DNA of 64,000 nucleotides from Lishizhenia tianjinensis (GTDB lineage: Bacteria > Bacteroidota > Bacteroidia > Flavobacteriales_D > Crocinitomicaceae), in NCBI RefSeq assembly GCF_900116425.1, contig NZ_FPAS01000006.1, forward strand, positions 186,001-250,000, given 5' to 3'. Position numbers and translations under genes: made by a program. The notes under the pieces are model-generated. The model saw only the letters and a list, made by a program, of their open reading frames with translations, ran no database searches and was not told where the DNA came from. The stretch's first letter is position 1; the number at the start of each line of letters is the position of its first letter. Positions 8,004 to 17,724 of this stretch are shown piece after piece.

Positions 8004-10229
8004 TTTCAATACGTTGATATGACCGGTGAGCAATTTGTCTTGTTCATCCAATGCCTGATAGCGGAGTATATAAACATATACCCCTTCTGGAACCAACTTC
8101 CCTTTATAACTGCCGTCCCAATTAAACTCAGGATCCGAAGATTGGAAGATCAATTCTCCCCATCGGTTGTAAATACTCAATTCATACTGATTAAATGTAC
8201 AAGATGAACGTGGAGTGAATTGATTGTTGTAAGGATCCCCATCTGGAGTAAAGGTGTTAGGTATATAGATATTACAACTACAATCTATACCTTCTAATTC
8301 AAAGTATTTCGTTGAAGTTCCACAGTAGTTTGTTGCATCTAAAATATATTCTCCTTCTTGCCCGAGATAAAAGTAGTTTGGAATAGCTTCACTATTTAGG
8401 GTATAACTATATTCTGGATTTAAATTAAAGTAAATTTGATCTCCAGCACAAAGTGTTGTGTCGAGCTTGTTTATTACAGGTGTGTACAATTTCTCTAGAC
8501 TAAAACTATCTATAAATACACAATGCTCTTGGTACACTTCAACCCAATAAATATTGGGGAGTTGAAAGGTTGTAATGGAATTGGTACTCCCCTCATTCCA
8601 CGCTAAACTATCTATCCAAGGCTCATTAATTTCTACCGAAATACTTTCATCATCGCAGAGCAAAGTGTCGGTATCTAGTTCAAACTCTTCTGCCAGCCTC
8701 AATGTAATACTATCCCTAAAAGAGCATCGTTCATCTTCTATTTCAAACCACCAATTTCCAGCTGTTAAAACACGTTGATTACTTTGAACACTATCATTCC
8801 AAAGAGTACTCCATACATTGCCATTGATCAACACTTCCATTTCATCCTCTACACACAGCAAGGTGTCACCCGTAAAACTGACGGTAAAATCCATTTGGTG
8901 TAAGTATAGGTTCATGGTATCGGACTGACTTCCACATTTGTTGTAAAATGTTACAATGTACATTCCTGTATCCATCACAGCCGTTGTTAAGGAATCTGAG
9001 CCCGTATTCCAAAGTAAACTATCGTATACCTGTGCCGAGGCGGTGACGTTAAAGGCATTCAATGCACACACGGTTGTATCTTGCAGCGGAACAATTTCAG
9101 GTACATCAATAAATCCAAATTGAAAAGCATCCCGCCCTTCACAAAAACCATCAACGAGGGCCAATTCATATCCATAAGGTATGGTAACATCAATGCTATC
9201 TTTCTCAAAAATCAAAATATTCATCCAATATAAGCGTTGCACCAAAGAGGAATCCTGATTAATAATTTGAAGGGTATCATCTGTACATAATAAAGTATCG
9301 GGATAGTCCACTACAGGAGGATTAACGAATTCTACCTGAATAGAATCCACTAGATGACAATCATCAAAATTTAAGGTGTAAATGTAAGTACCTGAAGTTT
9401 GAACGGTAATATTGCTCAAAGTATCGCCCGTACTCCAATAGCCACTGTCGGCACTTAAAACAGTATGCGCCATCAAGGTTACCGAATCACCATAACAAAG
9501 CCGTAAATCACTCAAAGTGTCCATGGTAATAGAATTGGTAAGCTCGAGCTCGCAGACCTCTGCTTCTTCAATATACACCTCATCAATCAAATAAAAACAA
9601 TGTGAATAATTAGAAGTCATGACCAAATCTACTGGTGTATAAAAATTACCGATGGTTAAATAATCTTCTCCTCCTTGGGCCAAATAATAGCCCGACACCA
9701 ATTCCCATACTCCCGTGGTATTGATTTTTACTTGAGGAAAGGCTGGAGTAACCGCACCTTGCAGAGTAGACATACCCACTGCCGCATTAAAAATAGATGA
9801 ATCAGTTAAAGCCACTCCTAAACTATTGGCATTCCCCGTGGTGGTTTCACCTAAATAACAATAAAAACTAATGGAATAGACTTGTCCGGCCACCAAAGGC
9901 GATGTAAGTTGAACTTGTAAATATTCGCAGTAAGAATTTGCGCCATCGGAAGTTGTCACCCTAATTCCTCCCACACCGTCTCCACTGTAGGGTGTTCCAC
10001 TATTAGAATACCAAGAACCCAACATAGAATAACCGCAATCATTCATATAATCAGCCGAAGAACTAATGTTGGTGGCATTCCCCCAAGGATAGGCAAAGGC
10101 AATGTTTCCAATACTATTGGGACAAGAAGTATAAGCTTCAAAACCGGGGTTGGGAACCAGACCTTGCGCCATTGAAAAGATGGGCAAACACAATAAGGCA
10201 AAGAAAAGTGTCAGTAGTCGTTGATTCAT
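8001..10229 (-). CDS. Secreted multi-domain protein with T9SS type B sorting domain
   Basis: A 742-residue exported protein, probably surface-bound or secreted by the type IX system. Signal peptide: MNQRLLTLFFALLCLPIFSMAQ. Residues ~20-230 form a carbohydrate-binding-like beta domain (GLVPNPGFEAYTSCPNSIGN). Then come several Ig-like repeats, each with a Cys pair and a phrase like DTLLCxDD. The last ~90 residues are the CHU_C/gliding-motility-associated domain: YIPNTFTPDGDPYNNQF, YELSIYNRWGELIFQS and WDGSYKGKLVPEGVYVY. I chose the ATG at 10229 because it starts the signal peptide; an in-frame start 13 codons upstream does not. No enzymatic motif was seen; adhesion is a guess. Confidence 0.88.
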   Translation of the reverse strand: MNQRLLTLFFALLCLPIFSMAQGLVPNPGFEAYTSCPNSIGNIAFAYPWGNATNISSSADYMNDCGYSMLGSWYSNSGTPYSGDGVGGIRVTTSDGANSYCEYLQVQLTSPLVAGQVYSISFYCYLGETTTGNANSLGVALTDSSIFNAAVGMSTLQGAVTPAFPQVKINTTGVWELVSGYYLAQGGEDYLTIGNFYTPVDLVMTSNYSHCFYLIDEVYIEEAEVCELELTNSITMDTLSDLRLCYGDSVTLMAHTVLSADSGYWSTGDTLSNITVQTSGTYIYTLNFDDCHLVDSIQVEFVNPPVVDYPDTLLCTDDTLQIINQDSSLVQRLYWMNILIFEKDSIDVTIPYGYELALVDGFCEGRDAFQFGFIDVPEIVPLQDTTVCALNAFNVTASAQVYDSLLWNTGSDSLTTAVMDTGMYIVTFYNKCGSQSDTMNLYLHQMDFTVSFTGDTLLCVEDEMEVLINGNVWSTLWNDSVQSNQRVLTAGNWWFEIEDERCSFRDSITLRLAEEFELDTDTLLCDDESISVEINEPWIDSLAWNEGSTNSITTFQLPNIYWVEVYQEHCVFIDSFSLEKLYTPVINKLDTTLCAGDQIYFNLNPEYSYTLNSEAIPNYFYLGQEGEYILDATNYCGTSTKYFELEGIDCSCNIYIPNTFTPDGDPYNNQFTPRSSCTFNQYELSIYNRWGELIFQSSDPEFNWDGSYKGKLVPEGVYVYILRYQALDEQDKLLTGHINVLK

Positions 10230-10264
10230 AGTGATGTACAAATTACAACAATCACCGTTTATGC

Positions 10265-10299
10265 ACAAAAAAAGGCCTGATGAATTTTCACCAGGCCTT
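10265..10299 (-). terminator. Terminator of the DPP-IV gene
   Basis: The palindrome AAGGCCTG...CAGGCCTT extends inward by three more pairs after one mismatch, and is followed on the minus strand by seven T. It overlaps sequence just upstream of the next minus-strand gene and separates the two transcripts. Confidence 0.88.
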
Positions 10300-10319
10300 G
10301 ATATTTTAACAAAGTACTT

Positions 10320-12443
10320 TTACTTATTATGTTCAATCACGTAAGTCAAAACTTTGGTCATTAAATGCACTCTATCTTTTCCTCTTACGTTGTGCTCGTG
10401 CATAGGGTAAGGGAAGTAATCCATCTGTATACCTAAATCCACAAACTTTTGTACCAATGCGTAGTTGTGTTGTAATACAACTGTTGGGTCTATAGTACCG
10501 TGGATCAACAATAAATTTCCTTCTAAATTCTTAGCGTGTGTTAACAAACTTGCTTGCTCGTAACCAGCTGGATTTTCTTCCGGTCTGTCCATGTAACGCT
10601 CACCGTACATTACCTCATAGTATTTCCAATCAGTTACTGGTCCACCCGCTACACCCGTAGTAAATGTTCCTGGCTCACGCAACATTAAAGAAGTCGTCAT
10701 AAAACCACCAAAACTCCATCCGTGAACAGCCAACCTATTTTCATCTACATAAGGTAAAGATTTAAGGTATTCTACCCCTTTCAATTGATCTTCGATTTCT
10801 GCCGTACCTAATTGACGGTGAATTACACTTTCAAATGCTTTTCCTCTTTCTCCTGAACCTCTGTTATCAACTGTGTACACTAAGTATCCTTGTTCTGCCA
10901 TCCAGTACATCCATAAGCTAGCACCATCTAACCAAGAGTTGGTTACCAATTGTGCATGTGGCCCTCCGTATACATAAACTAAAACTGGGTATTTCTTATT
11001 CGGATCAAAGTTACTAGGCTTAATCAAACGTTGGTAAAGATCTGTTTTTCCATCTGCTGATTTTATCGTAGAAATCTCAGCGGTACCCATAGTTACATTT
11101 TCGTAAGGATTTTTAGCTGTCAACATATTGCTAACTTTTCCTTTACTGGTAATCATTTGTGCCACATTCGGTGTTGAATGATTTGAGTACTGATCGAAAA
11201 TGTACTTTCCAGAAGGACTTACAGACACACTGTGCGTACCTTCAACTTCAGTTACTAAAGATTGTTTCCCCATGTAATCTACCTTGTACACCATCGTATT
11301 CATTCCATTCTCTCCTGTTGCGTAGAAGTAAACTTCATTTGAGTTAGAAGAAATGATGTCTTTCGTTACAAATTTGTTTGAAGTCAATTTTTGAATCAAA
11401 CCACCATCAATGGTATAGTAGTACAAGTTGTTGTAACCGTCTTGCTCAGAAATCCAGATAAAGTTATTACTTCCTTCTTTTGGGAAATAAGCTGGGTGTT
11501 CTGGTTCTGTCCACGTTCCACTTTTTTCAGTAATCAAGGTAGCCACAAATTCACCCTCTACGGTGTATTTGTTCAAGTTCATTTCATTTTGATCACGGTT
11601 TACCTCAGCAACTAAAAAGAACTTTTCATCTGGTGTAAAAGTAACATTGGTTAAGTAGGCATCTTCTGCTCCTCTTGGTGTTATGTAAACGATGTTTCCT
11701 TTCGAAACATTGTAAATCCCAACACTTGGCTTTTCACTTTTTTGTCCGGCCATTGGGTATTTAATCGACTTCAATTCTCCAGGGTAAGAAGCGTTATCCA
11801 ACATCGGGTAGTCGTGTACTTCAGATTCATCCTTTTGGTAGAATGCCAAGTAATTACCTGCTTTCGACCAAAATAGGCCCTCTGTAATTCCAAACTCACT
11901 TCTTGCAAAAGCTTGTCCAGCTACGATATTTGCATCCGTGTGTTTTGTTACTTGTATGTTTTGATTTCCTTTATTGATAAACACATTGTTATCAACCGTA
12001 TATGCTACTGTTTTAGAACCAGTATGTACTTTTGGGTTGGCTCCCCCCTCTTCTAATTCAGCAAACAATAGACCTTTGTCTGTATCTACATTATAGCTAT
12101 AAAACTTCTTTCCTTGTTCTACCACCATAAACTCATTCCCAGAAAGCCAATCGAATCCTGAGAACCAACGCAATTTACCGTTAACCGCTGCATTTACTTC
12201 GGCAATTTTAGCTAAAGTATCTACCGCATTTGCCTTTTTAGCACTTCCTTCTAACAAAGAGGTATAAGCTCCTAGATAAGAGAAATTATCTGAGTTTGGT
12301 ATCCATGAAAAGCCCATGATGTGCTCAGGATAGTATTTTCTGTATTGGTTCATTACAGCTGATTCTATGGTCAGGTTTTCTTTTTGACCATAAGAAAGCA
12401 TATTTAGACCCACACAGGTCATTACTACTAACTTTTTAAACAT
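10320..12443 (-). CDS. Dipeptidyl peptidase IV family protein (S9B)
   Basis: An exported serine exopeptidase that removes X-Pro or X-Ala dipeptides from peptide N-termini. It has 707 residues, close to Bacteroidota DPP-IV. A signal peptide ends near LSYGQ. Residues ~40-440 form the beta-propeller (SWIPNSDNFSYLG; repeated strand motifs). The C-terminal alpha/beta hydrolase carries the nucleophile Ser577 in GWSFGGF, Asp652 in GTIDPTVV and probably His684 in MHEHNV. A conserved RGSGERGKAF segment precedes the nucleophile. It starts six bases after the stop of the DUF2461 gene and is likely cotranscribed with it. Its likely role is periplasmic or surface peptide use. Confidence 0.93.
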   Translation of the reverse strand: MFKKLVVMTCVGLNMLSYGQKENLTIESAVMNQYRKYYPEHIMGFSWIPNSDNFSYLGAYTSLLEGSAKKANAVDTLAKIAEVNAAVNGKLRWFSGFDWLSGNEFMVVEQGKKFYSYNVDTDKGLLFAELEEGGANPKVHTGSKTVAYTVDNNVFINKGNQNIQVTKHTDANIVAGQAFARSEFGITEGLFWSKAGNYLAFYQKDESEVHDYPMLDNASYPGELKSIKYPMAGQKSEKPSVGIYNVSKGNIVYITPRGAEDAYLTNVTFTPDEKFFLVAEVNRDQNEMNLNKYTVEGEFVATLITEKSGTWTEPEHPAYFPKEGSNNFIWISEQDGYNNLYYYTIDGGLIQKLTSNKFVTKDIISSNSNEVYFYATGENGMNTMVYKVDYMGKQSLVTEVEGTHSVSVSPSGKYIFDQYSNHSTPNVAQMITSKGKVSNMLTAKNPYENVTMGTAEISTIKSADGKTDLYQRLIKPSNFDPNKKYPVLVYVYGGPHAQLVTNSWLDGASLWMYWMAEQGYLVYTVDNRGSGERGKAFESVIHRQLGTAEIEDQLKGVEYLKSLPYVDENRLAVHGWSFGGFMTTSLMLREPGTFTTGVAGGPVTDWKYYEVMYGERYMDRPEENPAGYEQASLLTHAKNLEGNLLLIHGTIDPTVVLQHNYALVQKFVDLGIQMDYFPYPMHEHNVRGKDRVHLMTKVLTYVIEHNK

Positions 12444-12449
12444 TTACTA

Positions 12450-13118
12450 TTACTTTATGTGTTGTGTAAAAAACTTATTTAATTTTTGAGCGGCTTGGTA
12501 TTGTTCAAGAATGAATTCATCCAAGTCATCTCTTAGAATAGTTTCGGGGGTAAATTTGGCAAAATAATACCAATTCTTATTAAAAATTAAGGGTTCTTTC
12601 GCCGCTGCTTCTTTTAGATGTTTGGGTAGAATTTTATTTTTTTCACCTCTAATTTCACCAAAGGTAGATAAGAAGTTTTCATCTTGATAAGCGCTTTGAA
12701 ACTCTTCTAAATTCTCAGCAATTGCCTCTCGAACTTCTAAAAGTTGCTCCTTATCTAAGGTATAAACACCACCATATACGCGTAAATCTTCCGGACCCAT
12801 TTCAAAATACAGGCCTGGTGTACTGTGATTTTTCTTTCCGCCTTCCACTAATACTGCAGAACGGTTGAGCTTATAAGGTGTTTTATCTTTAGAAAAACGT
12901 ATATCTCTGTTAATTCTAAAAATACAATCTTTCGCCTCTAGTTCTCCCCATGCAGGGTTAATCGCTTTCCCTTTTTCAATAAGGTGCTCAACGAAGGCTT
13001 TCATTGGGTCTTTCACACTTTTGGTGTATCTCTTTCGATTTTCATCGAACCAATCTTTGTTATTGTTGGGTGCCAACTCTATAAAGAAGTCTAAATAATC
13101 TTGGGTGAAAAATGCCAT
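12450..13118 (-). CDS. DUF2461 / TIGR02453 family protein
   Basis: A 222-residue soluble protein of the widespread DUF2461 family, whose function is unknown. The family signature is clear: NNNKDWFDENRKRY near the N-terminus, DCIFRINRDIRFSKDKTPYK around residue 70, and GLYFEMGPEDLRVYGGVY around residue 100. There is no signal peptide. It lies just upstream of the DPP-IV gene with a six-base gap, which suggests a shared transcript but no obvious functional link. Confidence 0.92.
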   Translation of the reverse strand: MAFFTQDYLDFFIELAPNNNKDWFDENRKRYTKSVKDPMKAFVEHLIEKGKAINPAWGELEAKDCIFRINRDIRFSKDKTPYKLNRSAVLVEGGKKNHSTPGLYFEMGPEDLRVYGGVYTLDKEQLLEVREAIAENLEEFQSAYQDENFLSTFGEIRGEKNKILPKHLKEAAAKEPLIFNKNWYYFAKFTPETILRDDLDEFILEQYQAAQKLNKFFTQHIK

Positions 13119-13285
13119 AATTTAGTTTTGAAGTGGGAAGATAAGCAATAATTATTCTTCCTGCTTTTAGATTGTTATTGGAGGTAGAATTTCAGGATGA
13201 GAGTGATACTATTTCTTCTTTCGCACTACTGATTTAGAAAGTTTCTAACGTCAATGAAATACTCATTTTTCGTACATTCGCGACC

Positions 13286-14407
13286 ATGGGGTATAGGATA
13301 GCTGTAAATGCAAGATTTCTATTGAAACACAAAATGGAAGGATTCGGGTGGTATACATTCGAAAACCTAAAGCGCATCGTTACCCAACATCCTGAGCACG
13401 AGTTTTTCTTCTTTTTTGACCGCCAATATGATCCTAAATTTGTGTTCGCCGATAATGTAACTCCTGTGGTGGTGCACCCGCAAGCTAGGCATCCAGAACT
13501 TTATAAAATTTGGTTTAACTATTCGGTGACCAGAGCCATTAAAAAGTACAAATGTGATGCATTTATCTCTCCTGATGGTTATTTGAGTTTACGAACGAAG
13601 GTTCCACAGCTCATCGTAATGCACGATTTAAATTTTGAACACAACCCGCAAGATTTACCCAAAAGTGCCCTGAATTATTATAAAAAGTACTTTCCCATTT
13701 TTGCTCAAAGGGCGAAAAGAATTGTAACTGTATCAGAGTTTTCTAAGCAAGACATCATTCAACAATATCATATTGCTCCGCACAAAATTGATGTAGGACA
13801 CAATGGTGCCTCTCCTGTATTTAAACCCATTTCAGAGGAGGATAAAGAAATCGTAAAACAAAAATTTAGCAAGGGAAAAAACTACATTCTTTTTGTAGGA
13901 GCCTTGAGCCCGAGAAAGAACTTAGGTCGCTTAATTGCTGCTTTTGATGCGCTGCACCAAGAAGGACATAACGACCTTGAATTGGTAATTGTAGGTGAAG
14001 ATTTGTTCAAATCTATGGAAACGAAGATAGAAGCTTCAACCAAGGTACATATACATTTTACGGGACATTTAAGTCAAACCGACCTTGCCCAAGTGGTAGC
14101 AGGCGCGCATATTTTTGCCTTTGTTCCTTACTTTGAAGGATTTGGTATTCCTTTATTAGAAGCCATGCAAAGTGGCGTTCCATGTTTGGCAGCAAATGCT
14201 ACTTCACTCCCAGAAGTGGGTGGTGATGCTGTACTATACTGCGATCCTTACGATGTAATTTCTATAAAAGAAGGTTTAATTCGCTTAAAAGAAGATAAGA
14301 CCTTGCGAAGCACTTTAAAAGAAAAAGGACCCCAAAGGGCCCTAAATTTTTCTTGGGATAAGAGTGCCGAAGTACTCTGGTCTGCCTTCCTTAAAATGAT
14401 GGATTAA
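13286..14407 (+). CDS. GT4-type glycosyltransferase
   Basis: A 373-residue GT-B fold glycosyltransferase, probably using a nucleotide sugar to build an envelope glycan. The N-terminal half starts YRIAVNARFLL. The C-terminal donor domain carries GALSPRKNLGRLIAAF and the E-x7-E motif EGFGIPLLEAMQSGVPCLA, then SLPEVGGDAVLYCDPYD. No signal peptide or membrane segment was found, so it acts at the cytoplasmic face. It stands alone rather than in a polysaccharide cluster; acceptor and sugar are unknown. A weak -7 element (TACATTCG) lies five bases before the ATG. It shares its TAA stop with the convergent lipoprotein gene. Confidence 0.9.
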   Translation: MGYRIAVNARFLLKHKMEGFGWYTFENLKRIVTQHPEHEFFFFFDRQYDPKFVFADNVTPVVVHPQARHPELYKIWFNYSVTRAIKKYKCDAFISPDGYLSLRTKVPQLIVMHDLNFEHNPQDLPKSALNYYKKYFPIFAQRAKRIVTVSEFSKQDIIQQYHIAPHKIDVGHNGASPVFKPISEEDKEIVKQKFSKGKNYILFVGALSPRKNLGRLIAAFDALHQEGHNDLELVIVGEDLFKSMETKIEASTKVHIHFTGHLSQTDLAQVVAGAHIFAFVPYFEGFGIPLLEAMQSGVPCLAANATSLPEVGGDAVLYCDPYDVISIKEGLIRLKEDKTLRSTLKEKGPQRALNFSWDKSAEVLWSAFLKMMD

Positions 14408-15225
14408 TTCCAAGAAGCGCGCTCATAAATTTGTGTCCTAACCCTTCCCGAAGTAACATAAAACTTAACGTCTATAGGTTTGTTTAAATATTCCTCCTCG
14501 TGGTCGATTAAATCTGCGATGAAATCATCTTGATGCGTGACTTTAACCGCTGAGAAATACCCAACATTCACATGTGGTTCACCCAATAACATGTATACTT
14601 CATTTTGTGCTTCCAGGAAACCTATAAAATGTGGTTGAAACCTGCCTTTTCTTTCCACCAATTCCAACACGCGTTGGGTACTATTTTCCTCCGTTCTTAT
14701 TTTTGAAAAAGCTAAATTCGGAAGCTCTTCGTAGAGATCAGTAGTTCTGAATTGTGTAAAAACAGGTTTTCCTTTTTCGTAATAAGTCCTTTTCTCCGAA
14801 AACATTGTTACTTCATTTTCCGAGTACTCATCATAGTTATGGAACACGGCCTGAAGGTTCTGCTCTTCATCAAAATAAAACACTCTAGTTCCTGATTTCC
14901 CATCAAACCCCTCCTGATATTTTTCCACAGCTTTCACCAATACACCTTCCAAGTAATATGCATCTACTTGCTCAACATAACCAGAATCAGCAATTTCAAA
15001 ACGCAAACTCTTATCTACCACAAACTGCTCTATGGGCGTCAACTCTATCTCTTTTACAAAAGCCATAGATGGACCATTGTACGTTTCTGAGTTATTCGCT
15101 ACATCTGATTCTCCCTGCTTCTCAGGCATAGGTATTAATGTAACTTCTTTATCTGCTATTGTTTTCTGCTCGCAGGCTGTTGTAAGTAACAACGCTGCTA
15201 AGGTAAATCCAAGTAGTTTGTGCAT
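14404..15225 (-). CDS. Lipoprotein of unknown function
   Basis: A 273-residue lipoprotein. Signal peptide MHKLLGFTLAALLLTTAC has a clear lipobox with Cys18, followed by a low-complexity, mainly polar linker. The rest is a soluble mixed alpha/beta domain rich in Tyr and Glu (RVFYFDEEQNLQAVFHNYDEY; TYYEKGKPVFTQF); the repeated strand-turn phrases about a value being edited resemble MORN-like or toxin-antidote-style repeats, but I do not assign a family. It is a single gene with its own promoter; its stop codon shares the four bases TTAA with the convergent glycosyltransferase stop. Confidence 0.72.
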   Translation of the reverse strand: MHKLLGFTLAALLLTTACEQKTIADKEVTLIPMPEKQGESDVANNSETYNGPSMAFVKEIELTPIEQFVVDKSLRFEIADSGYVEQVDAYYLEGVLVKAVEKYQEGFDGKSGTRVFYFDEEQNLQAVFHNYDEYSENEVTMFSEKRTYYEKGKPVFTQFRTTDLYEELPNLAFSKIRTEENSTQRVLELVERKGRFQPHFIGFLEAQNEVYMLLGEPHVNVGYFSAVKVTHQDDFIADLIDHEEEYLNKPIDVKFYVTSGRVRTQIYERASWN

Positions 15226-15244
15226 ACTTTTTTATTTATGAATA

Positions 15245-15276
15245 CAAAAATAGCATTTCGTAACAGATGTTTTCAA
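15245..15276 (-). promoter_or_regulatory. Promoter of the lipoprotein at 15225
   Basis: Reading the minus strand: TTG, a 21-base spacer, then the perfect -7 element TATTTTTG at 15252-15245. This gives a leader of about 15-20 bases. Confidence 0.65.
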
Positions 15277-15277
15277 A

Positions 15278-15306
15278 GAAAAAAGTCCCGACAAATTGCC
15301 AGGACT
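15278..15306 (-). terminator. Probable terminator of the OmpA/TSP3 gene
   Basis: A short stem AGTCC/GGACT with a 13-base loop lies about 20 bases after the stop at 15329, followed on the minus strand by CTTTTTTC. The stem is only five pairs, so it is modest. Confidence 0.5.
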
Positions 15307-15328
15307 CTCAAATTATTTTTGGTAAGAA

Positions 15329-17716
15329 CTATTCAAACACCAAGGTCATTTCTACTCTTCTATTCTGAGCTCTCCCTTCCTCTGTATCATTAGAAGCTAT
15401 GGGTTGTGTTTCACCGAAAAACAAGGTTTCTATTCTTTGTTCCTCTACCCCTTGTTCCATTAAATAGGCCTTTACTGCTTCTGCTCTTTCCTTCGATAAC
15501 TGAAGGTTATTCTCTGGAGAACCAACGTTATCGGTATGACCTTCTATTTTTAAATTAAACTCATTGTTTTCCTTCAATACTTGAGCAAGTGCCTCTAATG
15601 AACTTAAAGAGGCATCCTTAATTACTGCTTTGGCAGTTTCGAACTCTAAGTTATCGAAAGCGGTTTGTATCACTTTTTTCACTTCTTCTTTTACTACAGG
15701 ACAACCATTATTTTCTGGAACTCCAGGAGTTTTTACACAAACATCATCTTTATCGAGCACCCCGTCACCATCTGTATCAGGGTAAGGACATCCGTTGTTA
15801 TCCTTTGGTCCGGCTACATCAACACATTCATCTTCTGGGTCTGCAATACCATCTTTATCGGTATCCGGACATCCATTGAATACTTTGAGTCCTGCCGTAT
15901 TTGGACAAGCATCCTCGCTATCCTGAACACCATCTTGATCACTATCTGGACAACCTTCAAATTCCTCCAATCCTATAACATCGGGACAACGGTCATTTTT
16001 ATCGATAATTCCATCCCCATCCGTATCTGGACATCCTTTGTTTACATGATTACCAGGAAGAGAAGGACATTCATCTTCACTGTCTTGAATTCCATCTCCG
16101 TCAGAATCTGGACATCCTTTAAAAGCTAAAACACCCGCATCATCCGGACACTTATCCTCCTTGTTTTTGATTCCATCTCCGTCTCTATCTGATTTCTTCA
16201 CCTTGTTCACGACCTCTTGGGGTTCGCGTTCTTTGGCTTTACGTACCTTTTCTTTGGCCTGTTCCCTTTTATTTTTTTCTCTATTTCCAATAGCCACATT
16301 AAACCCTACGCGCGCTTGGAAGTGTTTGGCACTATATGGCAAGGTAATGCTTTGTGTAGAGGTGGTAGGATTTCCAAATTCATCTTCTTCTGAAACCGTA
16401 CTGGTAAGATCAGCGGTATTAACAGCTAAAACATTATCTACAATGGCATGAATTTGAAAGGCACCTAAACCTAAAACTAGTCCTGCTCCAACATTAGAAC
16501 GCTTATCTAATAAGGTATAATTGGCCGTTAATTGAATTTTACGAGTTAGGTTTTGGGTATAAGAAAGCGTAAGTGATGGACGTAAAGTTCCTCTGTACAA
16601 CTCTCCGAAAAACAAAGCTCCGGCCTGCCCTTTCAGTTTAGGATTTTCTATCAACGTATAATTCGCTCCTACATAGAAACGCGTAATTAAAGAAGTAGTG
16701 AAGGAGTTTGTATTTCCATTCGTTTGAACTTGATTTTCAAACTCCTCACCCAGTGCAGTATAATGATCTCCGGCAGGGTCTGCAGTTGTATCTGAACTAA
16801 ACAAAGAACTACTAAAATCTATTCCCGTGTAAGCGATGTCTACGTCTTGTGATTCAAAATTGATATTACCATTTTTCCAATTGATAAAACCAAGATCAAT
16901 AACACTAGCGCTAACATTCAACTTTGGTGTAACGTTGTAAGAAGCTCCTAAATCTAAGGCTATCCCATAATTTCCGTTTACATTTCTGTAGTAGGCATCC
17001 ATGGGGGCATTCTCCGTAGTATCTATCCCTGAGGTATACATGGCATAACGTCCAGTTACAGCTAAATCATACGTGGTAGTATCTGTAGTTAATTTAAACG
17101 TAGATGACTTCGTATAAACACTATTCATCCCACTTAATAATTTCACTTTAGCTCCAAAGGTCCATTTATCATTTACTTTTCTTTGGTAACCCAATCCAAA
17201 ACTTCTGTAATGAAAGGCGTCAACACCCATATTTGAAAAATCTAAAACACCCTCTGTTTCCTCAAAATTTCCATTACCGGTAAAGGGGAAAGTTAGTAAA
17301 TCTTTAGGGAGGGTTACACGGGTGAAAATATTTTCATTTGCCGTAAAGTGTATATAATTCTTCTCTCTGATTTTGAAACCAAATGAAAGTAGCTCTACAT
17401 TAATGCTTGCACCAACATAGTTCTTTTGGTTCCACAAATTGGTTAAGTGATTCACACGTAGACGAGTACCCGTTGGGGTATTTTCAAATAAATCTTTCGG
17501 CGTTGCCAAATTGTTGGTGAAATTAAAGTACAGGGAAGAAATTGCTGGTATACCAATGTAAATTTTCCCATCAACCGTATTGGCAGGATTGGTGTAAAGC
17601 GTGTGTTGCAAACTAGAGAGTGTATACAAACTATAATCTTGCTGAGCGCGAACTTGTGTTACCAAAGTTAATACAAGTAAAACTAGGCTCGTTTTAAAAA
17701 ACATACTATTTCTCAT
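15329..17716 (-). CDS. DUF5723-like barrel with TSP3 repeats and OmpA domain
   Basis: A 795-residue outer-membrane protein. After a signal peptide ending VRAQ, residues ~25-480 look like a beta-barrel of the DUF5723 type (LYTNPANTVDGKIYIGIPAISS). A basic linker (REPQEVVNKVKKSDRDGDG) leads into six thrombospondin type-3 repeats with the calcium-binding pattern DxDxDGxxDxxDxCP (genomic 15700-16185). The last ~115 residues are an OmpA C-terminal domain: IEGHTDNVGSPENNLQLSKERAEAVK and GRAQNRRVEM, which bind peptidoglycan. It follows the lipoprotein gene at 17725 by eight bases. I chose the ATG at 17716 over the GTG just before. Likely role: linking the outer membrane to the wall. Confidence 0.88.
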   Translation of the reverse strand: MRNSMFFKTSLVLLVLTLVTQVRAQQDYSLYTLSSLQHTLYTNPANTVDGKIYIGIPAISSLYFNFTNNLATPKDLFENTPTGTRLRVNHLTNLWNQKNYVGASINVELLSFGFKIREKNYIHFTANENIFTRVTLPKDLLTFPFTGNGNFEETEGVLDFSNMGVDAFHYRSFGLGYQRKVNDKWTFGAKVKLLSGMNSVYTKSSTFKLTTDTTTYDLAVTGRYAMYTSGIDTTENAPMDAYYRNVNGNYGIALDLGASYNVTPKLNVSASVIDLGFINWKNGNINFESQDVDIAYTGIDFSSSLFSSDTTADPAGDHYTALGEEFENQVQTNGNTNSFTTSLITRFYVGANYTLIENPKLKGQAGALFFGELYRGTLRPSLTLSYTQNLTRKIQLTANYTLLDKRSNVGAGLVLGLGAFQIHAIVDNVLAVNTADLTSTVSEEDEFGNPTTSTQSITLPYSAKHFQARVGFNVAIGNREKNKREQAKEKVRKAKEREPQEVVNKVKKSDRDGDGIKNKEDKCPDDAGVLAFKGCPDSDGDGIQDSEDECPSLPGNHVNKGCPDTDGDGIIDKNDRCPDVIGLEEFEGCPDSDQDGVQDSEDACPNTAGLKVFNGCPDTDKDGIADPEDECVDVAGPKDNNGCPYPDTDGDGVLDKDDVCVKTPGVPENNGCPVVKEEVKKVIQTAFDNLEFETAKAVIKDASLSSLEALAQVLKENNEFNLKIEGHTDNVGSPENNLQLSKERAEAVKAYLMEQGVEEQRIETLFFGETQPIASNDTEEGRAQNRRVEMTLVFE

Positions 17717-17724
17717 CACTTGTA

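Noticed and set aside
15665-16129. 154-codon open frame on the plus strand inside the OmpA/TSP3 gene
   Set aside because: Its regular Ile-Arg-Ile-Trp-Thr pattern is the antisense shadow of the TSP3 calcium repeats coded on the minus strand.
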